A stretch of 64,000 bases of DNA from Gyromitra esculenta. Lineage: Eukaryota; Ascomycota; Pezizomycetes; Pezizales; Discinaceae. The stretch is from contig JBCAML010000002.1 of NCBI GenBank assembly GCA_038503075.1, forward strand, positions 1,116,001 through 1,180,000, read 5' to 3'. The notes under the pieces are model-generated. The model was given only the letters and a program-made list of their open reading frames with translations, had not been told where the DNA came from and did not search any database. Below, piece after piece: positions 36,705-48,648 of this stretch (its first letter is position 1; each line of letters opens with the position of its first letter). Position numbers and translations under genes: made by a program.

Positions 36705-36850
36705 AACAAGTAATCTAATCGGGTGGCTAAATCTACCGACTTCAGCCCAGTACGTGAAGGTTATTAGTAACCTTCCCTGAGAGAAATCGAACCTGGTTGC
36801 CTTAGCCCCTCTGGGGGCACTGTAAGCATCGGGCTATGATGGCTGATGAC
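36705..36850 (-). repeat. tRNA-related SINE-like unit
   Basis: Read on the minus strand, TAGCCCGATGCTTACAGTG (from about 36836) fits a Pol III A box and GGTTCGATTTC (36793–36783) fits a B box, 43 nt apart as in tRNA genes. The T-stem does not pair and the anticodon arm is distorted, so it is not a working tRNA. An 8-bp hairpin, GAAGGTTA/TAACCTTC, lies just beyond the B box (36756–36775). A run of A's (AATAAAAAAC in plus orientation) at the far end could be a tail remnant. A single copy cannot prove mobility. Confidence 0.45.
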
Positions 36851-39800
36851 GAAGCTAAAGGTACGATCGTTTCATATGAGCGAATGAGTCAACGATCTCG
36901 CGTTCTCTTCCCTCCAGACTCAATTCTATGCAGTTGACCTATGCTGCACACTGTTTCCTCTCTCACTATGTATTAAAACCAGCTGTTCATTTAGTGGGCT
37001 CTGGGTATAAGCTTACACTCAAAATCAAAATCAAAGATTACATGCTTGTATTAAGGTAGATTTTATATGTGCGAGTGAAAACGAGACCGCCAGCCTGTAT
37101 GTTTAGGGCTTGGATATGCTTATATAGGAGATTCTTATATCGAGAGCTTGATGCTTGCCAAAGACATGGTAACTGCAGCCGCAACACGAAAAAGCCAGGA
37201 ATCTGCTACCATGTTGTGAAGAAATGCCAGGGGAACTGCCGTATTCAGCGCAGTAATCCAGAATTAAACCAACAGCCTCGTCGGAATACCGCAAACATTG
37301 CACCAGTTTCATACCCTATTTTCGTACTGTACATATAGATGTATTCTAAATATTATTTGGCTAGCTGACCGAGAGCCTTGGTACAAGACTACTCAGCAAC
37401 CTTTGTCCCGAAAATTAAACTCAATACCTTATGTTCACCCCCAAGCAGCCGATGGGATCTCTTCCTCTTCACTACAAGGACCTATGAACTGTTTCTAGAA
37501 AGGGCTGAATAGACTTTGAAACAACGTCGGTAAGGGCTTGGTTCGGGAGTAATGACGACGACGGTGACGAGGATGGCTTGACCAGCCACACAAGCTGATA
37601 AAGGGCATCGTATCATTGGCTCGCAAAAGCAGCTGAGAACGTCTCTCGACGCGATTATGTAGAGCTCAAGTTTCGAGGGTTCTTCAGCTAGGCGTAGATA
37701 TGCACAGCCACACAATCACGTTAAGAAAAAAAGACCTGTGAACGTATCACCAGCTGATAGCTTCGCACCCAACCCTGCCACTTCTTCCACCATCACTCTG
37801 AGGATTACTGGGGTAGCGGAGCCACTATGAAAATGACCTATTTTGTGAGTTTCATTGTGACCAAGGCCTTGGCTGGGAGGCATTTTTGGTGACTATTTCT
37901 AGTGGCGGTGCTCTAAAATCTCTCAAGAAACATGAACAACGAAGCTAGAAGCAAAATTTCCGGCACTGCATCCAAACACTGCCAGCTCAGAATCCTTCAT
38001 CGACTAAGTGATAGATTGGGCAGCGCGAAGCTTACGAACCTCAGCAGTGCTAATCGTCAACTCTCTTAGAGCAGCGTTAAAATGGAAACCGCATGTACCT
38101 TAATGTTATCCATTTACTTTCATTTATTTATTCACTAGGAATATATCATATCTCGATGTTGGAAGACATAAAATATCAAGGATCCCAAGATTCTCAGTAG
38201 TTCTACGTAGCTACAATACGATCGCCTCATAAGAATGTGATTGGTCCTTGGAGAAGGATAATCATGATCAAAGCATAATCTCTTTAATGAATAAGAGAAA
38301 TAACCAGGCTTATTATTTATTTATTATTTTATTCTACGCATATAGACCTCAGGCTATGATACTCTACTAATTAGGATTTGGAAGGTACGGTATTGTAATG
38401 GAAAGATAGGCTCGCGTTTCTTCCTGACGCTTTGGTATGCATATGGTCTGGCTGGCATGTAGCCTTGGGGCACAACACCTTGCACCAGGCAAACAAAGGA
38501 AGGCGGTAGGTGATGTTTTACGAGCGATTCGACAAATTGGAGAAATTTTTCAAGAGGGTGTCTCTTCAACTAGCATTGTGGGTTCAGTTAGCCTTAGAGA
38601 TCTCTAATCTTGATGCGTTTCCTACGGACTCGCTTGCCAGAGGGTGGTTTTTTTTTATCTACAATACACGGCCTAGTTAAGCAGCGTAGTTTCTGTATAC
38701 GTAGTGAAGAGTGAATTTTGTCGTTTGTGGAAGTATTTTTGCGCGCATATGAAAAATCACTATTTCGCTGTAAGAATATTCCTCTAATAAAGTTACGACT
38801 GCATGCTAGAAGCGTATTCTAATAGGCGATGCAGCTGTATTCTAAAACGAACATAGATCGAGTGATATTCCATGAATCGCTAAACTGCAAGCAAATCGTT
38901 AGTCGTTTTTTCAAATCTAGCGTATATCAGGGGTAAGTCGGAAGCTACCTAGAAATTGGACAGCATGGATCTGTGCGCCAAGCATACGTTATCTTATTTT
39001 TTCAGACATGTCATGATATATAAATCCGAAGAGTTAAGTCAAGGCCAAATAGATGCCCTTGATCGTTTCGAAGTACCAAAGATATGGTTTCTTATTTATT
39101 TTGACTGTTTCGGCTCACAGTCACCAACCCATTTTTTTGTGTTTATATACTCTACATGTGTAGAACAACTATATAGAACAACCTTATAGTTACATGAGAA
39201 TCACTAGTAATAGCCTTTATATACTACAGAAAACTCCTAGGGAAAATTAGAAGGAGGGTTTGAGTTTTAGAATGAGTGGTTTCTCTTCTGGTATTGGTGG
39301 TATGATTTTACAGCGAGGTGGGACCAAGGAATACATAAAACTACTCTTTAGCTTAGGTATTAGTGTCAGTTCATGTCTTTTACTGTATCAAGTCGCTAAT
39401 TTCGACTTCTGGACTACCATATTGCAGTGCTTCCACCTTGGCCCATCAGCCCCTATGGTCTAGGATATAAAAATACACTATCACTAGGATTTTTGACGAC
39501 CATAATGTTAGAATAATAGGAGGATTTTATTAATGATGAAAATGGTATTCATCTACCCTCTCAAGGCCTCCCTAGACGCCTAGTCGTTTGTAATTAGGTA
39601 TACAAATCCGTCCTTAGCATCAACTACTAGTCTATCAGTAAGCCAATGATTAGAAGTCAAAATCATCTAAAATGCATAAAGATCTCATATTTCGGTGCTT
39701 TCAAACGATCAAGGGGAATCTATTTGGCCTTAATCCACACTCTCCGGATTTATATCATAGTAGTTGCAAGAAAATAAAATAATATATGCTTGGCGCACAG

Positions 39801-39868
39801 ACCCTATGGTGTCTGACTTCCCCCTGTCATACATTATAGTTACATTCTCACCAAGAAAACTTAGCTGC
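36851..39868. other. intergenic spacer
   Basis: No gene is recognised in 3 kb. Short open frames (for example 38956–39189 and 39260–39463, plus) have no known motif. The region is AT-rich, with many ATTTATT runs near 38110 and 38320. The right end is the 3' side of the patatin gene. Confidence 0.45.
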
Positions 39869-41271
39869 TTAATCTAACTTGTTTGCACATTCAATGATCG
39901 TATTCGCGATGCTCTGGCTGTTGATGTAATCATCAGTCGCACGACGCATTTCTGGCAACTTTTGCCATTGATCCAAACCAATACTGCCCATATTGCCCTC
40001 AACGTTGAACCTGTAATAGTTCTTCCTAAACTCGCTATTCTGATCATCATTCAAGATCTCCAAATGCTTCGCCTCCGTATCGGTAGCCAATGCCAGAAGG
40101 GTCCACCCGATCCTTCCAAATCCACCAGTCGCCCACTTCAGCAGCCTTTTTCCAAATGAGCGGTCCTCGGTTGCTTTATCAACTTTACCGGTACCGATAC
40201 TAACAACACACTGTGGTTGTTTTGTGTTGAATTCGTACTCAACTTCGCTCTTGAGCTCCAAGATTGGATTATTGCTAATCATGCCACCATCAAAGTACTC
40301 GTTCTCGACACCATTAACGACCACTTTAATGGGCGGAAAGTAGAGAGGAGCAGCGCTTGTTGCACGACCGGCTTCCCAGATTGCACAGGATTCTCTGTCC
40401 CCATCTTTTTGAGCATATGTTCGAAAACGGACAGGTCGATTATTATCTTGATCACTCAGGACAGCAACGACAAAGCTTTTTGGATAAAAACAAACTGTCA
40501 TTCATCTCATCCATTTATATATGGGAAACAGGTTCAAATATCAACTTACGTTTTACAAGGATTCTCCCCCGGATCGAACAGACCAGCATCTTCCAGACGT
40601 TTATCACGACTTTTGAGTTCTGTTTTTTCTTGAGGGCTAAGGTTATCCCTCACAACCGTTTGAACCGATTTTGCTAACTCGTCCCCACTGAACCAAGGGT
40701 TACCTCTCCAGGCATCCCAGATCTGCTTGCCTGGAAGCTGGAATCCAGTCTTAAATATGTCTTGCGAGAGTTTCTCGTACTGCAGAATGCAGCTATCCAC
40801 ATCCATGCGCTGCGGCGAATCATGGGAAAATATGTAAGAACAAACCTACTTGAAGCAAGCTTGGACGGAAATAGAGTGTAAGAGGGGTCTATTTCCGTGA
40901 TAGTCTAACTTACAAGCCGTCCTAGCATAATTGCTATCAATCTGAGACCGAAATCCCTCATTAGCTGAATACGAGGTTTTCCCTTTCGTAGATGTGCACA
41001 TACCCTCCCGTACTAGTTCCGGCTATGACATCGAAGTGGTCGCATGGCTTTGGTAGGCTTGGGAGGTTATCACGTCGTTGGATCTCCCGCATGATTCTGC
41101 GAAGGATGATCAGGCTTGAGTATCCACGAACGCCACCTCCGTCTGTGCATTACCATGTCAGTAGGGACTTCTTTCCTTGTTTCTCATTTACAGTTAAAGC
41201 TTTTTTTTAAAAGAAAAGATACCTAGAGATAGCACACGGAGTGCTGTGACTGTTGGCGTTGTAGTTGTCAT
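39869..41271 (-). CDS. stand-alone patatin-like phospholipase
   Basis: Five exons, 41271–41223, 41142–41004, 40941–40914, 40809–40550 and 40475–39869, are phase-consistent and give 360 aa. The oxyanion-hole motif DGGGVRG (17–23), nucleophile motif GTSTG (58–62, Ser60) and catalytic DGG (221–223, Asp221) are all intact, so the Ser–Asp dyad of a lipid acyl hydrolase is present. Exon 3 is only 28 nt (LIAIMLGRL region). There is no NB-ARC, ankyrin or TPR part, no signal peptide and no membrane helix, so it is a single-domain cytosolic-type enzyme. Patatins release fatty acids from phospholipids or galactolipids. In fungi the same domain often forms the N-terminal effector of NLR-like proteins; whether this copy acts alone or with a partner is unknown. 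Confidence 0.92.
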
Positions 41272-43720
41272 TACTGAACGATATGTTATATAGTTAGGAG
41301 GTGTGGGAATATAATGCAAAGTGTAAATTTTGTAGGTGATATATACGGTAAAAATGATCTCGGCAAAGGCTTGCTCAGCGAATGGGAAAAAAAGGAAGTT
41401 ATATAGGTAGGTAGATACATACGAGGACCAAGTGATATCATGCCATGCGGAATATTATATATAGTTTCGTCAGCCTTGTTCAAGACACCGCGGGGTCAGA
41501 AGACAGGGAGTCGGTCAGTCAGAGACACAAAATAAAATATGAGAATCACACAGTGAAACATTTCTATAACAAATCCTAATATACGAATCTCAAAAAAACT
41601 GAGCCGTGGGTTGTGTTGCTCGTTTATATGGCGATAAATGATCCGTAGAGTGTGTAGGTACTCAAAAACATGAAAGCTCTAATATGTGTTTATATACCTT
41701 TTTTCTAACTGGAGAGCGAGCTCTTTTATTATGCACGCAGGTGGTTTTGAAGTTCAGCGAGTAATAAAAATCCTTATTTGTAGCTGCAGAGGGAACCTTC
41801 AGATGAAGATTAACAGTTGCACATAATGCACTCACCTGGGGTTGTCAGCTGGATCATCGTTGCATCTCGAAGGCTCAAAGCTCAAGCCTCTTTTTTCCCT
41901 GCAAGGATCCCTGAAATTCACAAGGGTTAAAATTCGGCTATTGCAAACCTAGCCAACCCACGTGCTCGGCAAAACTGTTAAGATTAAACGAGAATGTGAT
42001 AGGAGCTCAACACCTGTTTGACATTTCAGGCCAACAAGACCACAATCATTCGCAGACCAATGAAATCATACCCTGCTAGGCAAACAACGTCCAAGTTAAA
42101 TAAAGTCGGTTGGCTGAGTTTATTAGCAGTGTTCATTCGTTAAACACCACGCCATATTTATGAAAATCAGAACTTTGTAAAGCATGTCATCGTATGGAGT
42201 GCTTCTGATCGAACGAATGACGTTGGCTAAGTCTTGATCATTATAGGGAGGGTCATATACAACAATTAGTGCCAAGCTCTCTGCGACTGAAACATCAAGA
42301 GGAATGCAACCTAGAGTAAAGATAACCTCAAACGTCTCTTGTCCTCACTTGCTAGCTCGGATATTCATACCGAGTTTGAGCCTCCTTCTTTGAAGGTGCC
42401 TAGCTAAAAACGGATAGCTGTTAGGCAAAAATTAACATCATGTATAATCACTCGGATACGATAATAATAGTAATAATAGTAGTTGTAATAGTAATAGTAG
42501 TAGTAATAATAATAGTAATAGTAACAATAGTAATAGTAATAATAATGGTCACGCCTGGGGAGGTCTCGGCTTTGCGGCAACTTGGCTCTATAGGAGTGAA
42601 AAAAAGTATTTCTAACTAGAACCTAATTTTCAGATCAATTTTATATGCGTGGGTGCCCCAAACAGACATGAGATGGGGGGCGGGGAGGGTAAGCTTAACT
42701 ACTTTTGACGCTTAGTTAAAGTTTACGATCAAGTATTATGATTAAAAAGGCGGGGATCGGATCTATGGAAGAGCTGCTTTATGGCTTCCGGGGTAGGCGG
42801 GGGGCACCAGATCCGCCCACGGCAACTTGCGAGATCAAAACTATAATATCTCATGGGGGTACTTGCGTAAAGGGGGAGGGTGAGAACACGCTTAGGCATC
42901 GATTCGCTATGTCTCAGGTGTATTATTACGATATTACTCGTCTGCCCTTAGCGGCACATTTGTCCATCAGATAATAAGTTATACTGAGTACACTACTAAC
43001 TTTGTGAGGTTGTTGCTATATATTACAGACCAGAGGTTCCCCTATGGCTTCTTGAAGCCTATGGTACGCTTTTCGCACCCCAGTCCTCAGGTACCTAATT
43101 ATTGGTGCATGTGAATATTAGCACATTTCAATTATATAGGGGATTTAAGGGTGGTTTTGGTTTCGAGTAGCGATTAGTAATGAAGGGTCGTGCACGTTGA
43201 GGCTATGAGTGCACTGAGAACAATGATCTATATACCATAGCTGTAACGAGAATCTTATCGACTATTGGCGCTGGTCGCGTGCCCTGCCATCAGGGGTTTC
43301 GGGAGATGTGTTCGAAATTCTGTTTCCAGGAAACTCCCGTGACTAATTGCACAATCCCAAACAATTGAGCAACTGGGGGATAAAGTAGAGAGATTTCGGG
43401 GCACGATTATTTTTTCGTTTACGATCCTCTATGAGCGGAAAGGAGCTCCGGAGAGCCGTTGAGATTGTGTGCAATACCCTGAAAATTCGAGAGTTATTTT
43501 TCTGAATATCTAGTTTCACGATGTGGGGGTGATCATATTGATATATCAGTATACGTAGCTCACTCAAACAAGAAGACTAAGTATTTTGAATTTATTTAGA
43601 TCCGTGAGCGACTTCGTATGTAGGTACCAGGGTAACATCTTCGGCCTGGATAAACTGGTAGGCCTAGGCGTGAAGCCCGTGTGCCAGAATCTAGGGACCG
43701 AATGGCGTGGGCAATATTAT
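41272..43720. other. intergenic spacer with a trinucleotide repeat
   Basis: This holds the patatin promoter on its left side. A degenerate (TAA/TAG)n repeat of about 85 bp runs from 42461 to 42546. A frame at 42738–42974 shows no known motif. No gene is recognised. Confidence 0.45.
42461..42546. repeat. (TAA/TAG)n trinucleotide microsatellite
   Basis: About 28 consecutive triplets of AAT/AGT type, with single changes (TTG, AAC), form an imperfect trinucleotide tract. It should be length-variable between strains. Confidence 0.85.
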
Positions 43721-43870
43721 GTGCTCGGGACAAGCATTTAGTACCCGAACATGCAAGTGGCAGGTAGAGTTTTCTAACCAGCCAGAAAGCTGAAATTCAC
43801 CTTACCCTCCAATAGACCAAGACCCTCCAGCAACTTGCATGTTCGGGTACTAAATGCCTGCCCCGAACAC
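43721..43870. mobile_element. 150-bp element with 38-bp terminal inverted repeats
   Basis: 43721–43758 and the reverse complement of 43833–43870 agree at 35 of 38 positions, including a perfect 25-bp block beginning GCATTTAGTACCCGAAC. The 74-bp interior is not inverted and codes for nothing. No clear target-site duplication is visible (left flank ATTAT, right flank TTAGG). It looks like a short non-autonomous DNA transposon, or could be a long-stemmed hairpin of another kind. Confidence 0.68.
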
Positions 43871-44759
43871 TTAGGCTGGCGTGCATACATATCAGTAACC
43901 AGTACCTGGGGCATTTTATCCGCATGCGCATGTGTCTTCTTTGATTAGGACAAAAGATGAGCTGAGGAGAGCGTTGAGTTCTCGCGCTAGAGAGAATTGA
44001 TCGACGTTGGCATTCTGTCCGGAGGAAGATCTTCCCGCGTATCAAAAAATTTATGGCGTAAGAGCAGATTGCAGTGAGCTATTAGCACCAAGGGACAGGA
44101 AAGGCGTTCTAGATCTGCCACTAGGGCACATGTACTGTGCTTCATTTCGCCTGCTGTTTGTTAAACGTACAGGAATTTGTGCTACGAAATGTATATGTGG
44201 CTTATCCATCTCAAAGGTACCAGAAAGCAGACAAGGCTCTATTTCTTGCGAGGGATCGGCTCGCTTACCGATATTCAGTTTGAATTTCACATATCGTTGG
44301 TTTGCAGTGCGATTTTTGAGGCTGAAAAGTGACAGGTTTGGCCCAAGCACGATGACGGGAAAGAGTAGCGCGACTAATCCGAATACAACCTAGCAGCTGC
44401 AGCTGCGAGAAAGTGTGGGAGGGTGGGATCAGGCCCCCGCTGCTTGTGGAAGCTCCCCTAACCCTTAGCTGTGCACCCACCACAGAGGGGAAAGAGTTGA
44501 CCCCTCTCGCTCCGGCCGCCGACATTTGGCTGCTGGTGTTGATGAGCACTGTTTTCCACTTGACCAGACCAGCCTTTGCCAGTGACGAAGGATTTTGCCA
44601 GTGATTGGGTGTCTGTGTTTTCTCCCCCCACCTGCAAGTTGGTGAGTACTTTGGCGATTCCGCTGTAGGTACTCTCTTCTACCTGTTCTTCCATCACTTG
44701 TTCGCCTGCCGTTCCACTTCATTTCCTACCTAGTACATATGTCCAGCGTCAGCTAAATG
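43871..44759. other. intergenic spacer
   Basis: Overlapping open frames on both strands (44007–44393 plus; 44051–44350 minus) have no recognised motif and I do not call them genes. The right part leads into the transportin leader. Confidence 0.4.
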
Positions 44760-45457
44760 TTGTTTGCACTTCCAAAGTGTTATTTTTTAAAAGCTGCGTT
44801 TTACAGCAAAGTGCATTCATAGAACTATTTTTTACAAAAACGTAGGTATACAAAGTTCTAGTAGGGCTGCTGCGGGTCGCTTTTCCATTTCTCCACGCTG
44901 AGACTTTACCCCTCCACGCTCCGCCTCCCCCCCACATACATTCATACCCCCCTTTCATTTCCTTCGCCTTTCTTTCCCACCTCGGTTGTCGACTCGTTCA
45001 TTCTCTTAACTAATTCCTCCTCCTACTCTAGCGAGTTCACCCGTTGCGCTGTCCTCCAACGCAGGGGTATCCTTTTTTTCCCAGCGAAGGGGCTCTCTCG
45101 ACATTGAGGTTTGTGGCACCCCGAATCGATCCCTCCCAGGAATACCAGACAAAAAAAAGAAAGAATAAAAGAACCCCCGCCAGAAAAAAGAAAGAAAGGG
45201 ATTTCTTTGGCTTTCGATCGGCTCCCACCAAGATTTTCCTCTGTAGTTAACACTGATTCGAGGAAAAGGTTAATTCCTAACGTCCTGGAAATCGACTAGT
45301 TGGGTTTCCCTTCTAGCGCCTTCAACACCTCCTCCTCTTCTTCCTCACGTCTGTTTCTCAACCCCGGAAGCTCTTAATTTCCCTTCGTCTCTTTCCATCA
45401 ACATCATAGTCTCGGGATCATACTTTTTTAGTAACTTTATCTCAAAATCGAGCAAAT
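44760..45457 (+). promoter_or_regulatory. ATG-free 5' region of the transportin gene
   Basis: The 698 bases before the transportin start contain no plus-strand ATG, while CAT occurs about 13 times. C/T-rich and A-rich stretches alternate (for example 45148–45200). This is consistent with a long leader lacking upstream starts; transcript ends were not determined. Confidence 0.45.
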
Positions 45458-48400
45458 ATGGCGTGGCAACCTCAAGAAGGTCCTATACTGGAGTTGGCCG
45501 GCTATCTTAAAGATAGTTTGGGTAATCCCTTTGATGCCAACGCTCAAAAGCGTGCTACAGAGGTTTGTCTCGCTTCTTTACTCGGCTCCAAGTGAGATTT
45601 TAAAAATGATATGGTCCCTTCCTATCCCATATTCTTCTTCTGACGACATACACCCCAGATGCTCCAACAAGCCAGTCAATCCCCAGACATCAATAATTAT
45701 CTTTGCTACATCCTCGTGCATCCAACCCCACCCGGCGAGATGACGGTGAACGATTATCACATAGTTCGTTCAGCTGCTGCCCTACTTCTAAAAAATAATA
45801 TTCAAAACTCTGGCACCTCTCTTTTACCCGGCATTATTACCTACATCAAATCGGAACTTCTCTTGGGCCTTCGAGATCCTCATCCTCAAATCCGGAACCT
45901 TACAGGAACTGTTGTCACAACACTTCTACGTGTAGGCGGCATCATGTCATGGACCGATGTATTGAGCCAGTTGATTGCCTTGGTGGATAATTCTACCGGC
46001 GATGCCTCGCTGGGGACCCAGGAGGGGGCCATGGGAGCACTTCTGAAAGTTTGTCAGGATAGCAAAAAGCAACTGGACAAGGACTATGATGGCCAAAGGC
46101 CTCTCAATTTCCTTATCCCAAAATTCATCCAGTTTACGCAACATCCTGTCGCCAAAGTCCGCGCAGATGCCCTTGATGTAATCAACATTTTCCTACCAAT
46201 CAAGTCTCAGTCTGTCCTAGTACACGTGGATGTCCTCATCGAGAGTTTGTTCAGGCTTAGCAATGATACCGATAAAGATGTGAGGAAGGAAGTTTGCAGG
46301 GCTCTTGTGCATCTTGTTGACATTCGACCTGACAAAATTGCACCACATATGGAAGGTATCGTCGATTATATGATCTCTCAACAAAAACTCGTCCATGAAC
46401 AGGAATTAGCTTTGGACGCCGCCGAATTCTGGTTGACCGTTGGGGAGCATGAGCAATTGAGGGTGGGACTGGGGCCGTATTTGGACAAGATTGTTCCCAT
46501 TCTACTCCAGTCAATGGTTTACGCAAAGGAAGATATCATCAGACTTGGGGGTGGTGGTGATGATGCTGATCAGGAGGATAAGGCGGAAGATATAAGGCCA
46601 ACCTTTGCTAAAAGCAAACAAAGACTGACGAATGGGGAGAGCGTGGAGGTTGAAGAGGCCGAGAAAGGGTCAAAGGTTAACGGGAAAACCGTCGGAGAGG
46701 CGGCTTTGGATGAGTTAAGCGATGGAGAGATTGACGAAGATTACGACTCCGACGAGGATGCGTTTCTGGGGATGGAGGACCCGGAAGATCGTTGGAACTT
46801 GAGAAAATGTTCAGCGGCAGCGTTGGATGTACTAGCAACAGTCTTCCGTCAATCAGTATTCGAGACGATCCTGCCTTACCTCAAAGAAAACCTTCGTCAT
46901 CCCGAGTGGCCTTATCGGGAGGCGGCGGTACTGGCTTTGGGTGCTGTGGCAGATGGTTGTCTCGACGGTGTTATCCCGCATCTTCCGGAATTAATCCCAT
47001 ACCTTATATCTCTCCTCGATGATGGTGAACCTCTTGTGCGTCAGATAACATGCTGGACATTGGGCCGCTATTCCCGCTGGGCTTCACATCTTCCAGACCC
47101 TGCTGATAAGCAAAAATACTTCGAGCCGATGATGGGAGGTATATTAACCAAGATGTTGGATGGAAACAAGAGGGTTCAAGAGGCTGGAGCCAGCGCGTTC
47201 GCGAATTTAGAGGAGCAAAGCAAAGAACTACTGAAACCCTATATCGAACCGATTGTCCGGCAGTTTGTGGTTGCCATGGGGAGGTATAAAGATCGGAATA
47301 TGTTCATCCTGTACGATTGTATTCAGACCCTTGCCGAGCATGTCGGCGAAACGCTTGCAGAAAAACCTCTAGTCGATATTTTAATGCCAGCGCTAATCGA
47401 CCGATGGAAGAAGGTGAAGGACGATTCGAGAGAATTGTTTCCACTTCTTGAATGCCTCTCCTATGTTGCTACTGCATTGGGACGGGCGTTTGCGCCGTTT
47501 GCAGCGCCGATATTTTACCGATGTATTGGTATCATTCATCAAAACCTAGAGTTACAGCTTGCGGCGAACAACGACCCAAGCATGGATGATCCTGATAAGG
47601 ATTTTTTGGTGACAAGCTTGGACCTTTTGAGTGCGCTTATCCAAGCATTGGATTCGGCAAGTGCTGAACTAGTCGCGGGATCCAGACCGGGATTCTTTGA
47701 GTTGTTGACTGTGTGCATGGCGGTTTGTCCATCTTTTACTACATTCAGTTATTTGGTTTTTTTGCTTTTGCTTTTTTGTGTGACCTTGCTATCTGTCTTA
47801 GCTCATCCCAAGACCCCAGGCACTTTGAAGAATATGCTGATGAGTTGTGCTTCAGGACCAAAGCAATGATGTTCGGCAATCTTCATACGCGTTGCTTGGT
47901 GATTGTGCAATTTATGTTTTCCAACAATTACACTCATTCCTGCCAAGTATCATGGAATTGCTTATCCAGCAACTAGATATTGAGATCCTGGGAGAGGAGG
48001 AATTAGAGACAGGCTTCAGTGTTGTTAATAATGCATGCTGGAGTTGTGGGGAGATTGCTCTGCAACAAGGTAATCTCTACTATTTTATCTAGACTTTTCT
48101 GTCCGCTAACAGCGCGTAATGGATATAGCTGGCGGAATGGGCTCCTATGTCGAAAGATTGTACAACTGCCTTGTGAAGATCATTCAAACACCCGATATTC
48201 CGACTTCAGTAACTGAAAACGCTGCTGTCGCTCTGGGGCGATTGGGCCTAGGTTCTTGTGACGAGCTCGCACCCCATCTTGAATCGTTCGCGTATCCGTT
48301 TCTAGATGCGCTAGCGAAAGTTGCAGAGACAGACGAGAAGGACTCAGCACTCAGAGGTTTCTGTTTGGTTGTGGGGAGAAATCCAGAGGCTATGGAAAGC

Positions 48401-48648
48401 TGCCTGGTACCATTTTTCAGGGCCATCGCAAGATATAAGCACGCGAGCCCGGAGTTAAATGAATTATTTTTACAGGTTTGATTACCCGCCCCACCCCCGC
48501 ATTTTTCCAAATGATGCCAGTTTTGCTTATTGAATCTTTATTCTAGACTCTTCTTGGCTATAAGAGGTTTATTGCGGATTTTGAGGCATTTATGTCACAA
48601 ATTCCCGCACAGGATCGGGAGGCTCTGAAGGCTAAGTATGCCCTCTGA
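45458..48648 (+). CDS. KAP104: transportin (karyopherin beta-2, Kap104 type)
   Basis: Five exons, 45458–45562, 45659–47722, 47856–48069, 48129–48475 and 48547–48648, join in phase to 943 aa, close to the family's usual 890–950. The product is built of HEAT repeats throughout (for example YREAAVLALGAVADG and RQITCWTLGRYSRWAS). It has the long acidic loop typical of transportin HEAT 8 (about residues 331–411, ending DYDSDEDAFLGMEDPEDRW), which couples RanGTP binding to cargo release. The C-terminal blocks FSVVNNACWSCGEIA and the final LLGYKRFIADFEAF are also family-like. It imports mRNA-binding proteins with PY-type nuclear localisation signals. Introns 1, 2 and 4 have GTTTG donors in place of the commoner GTAAG/GTATG. 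Confidence 0.96.
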
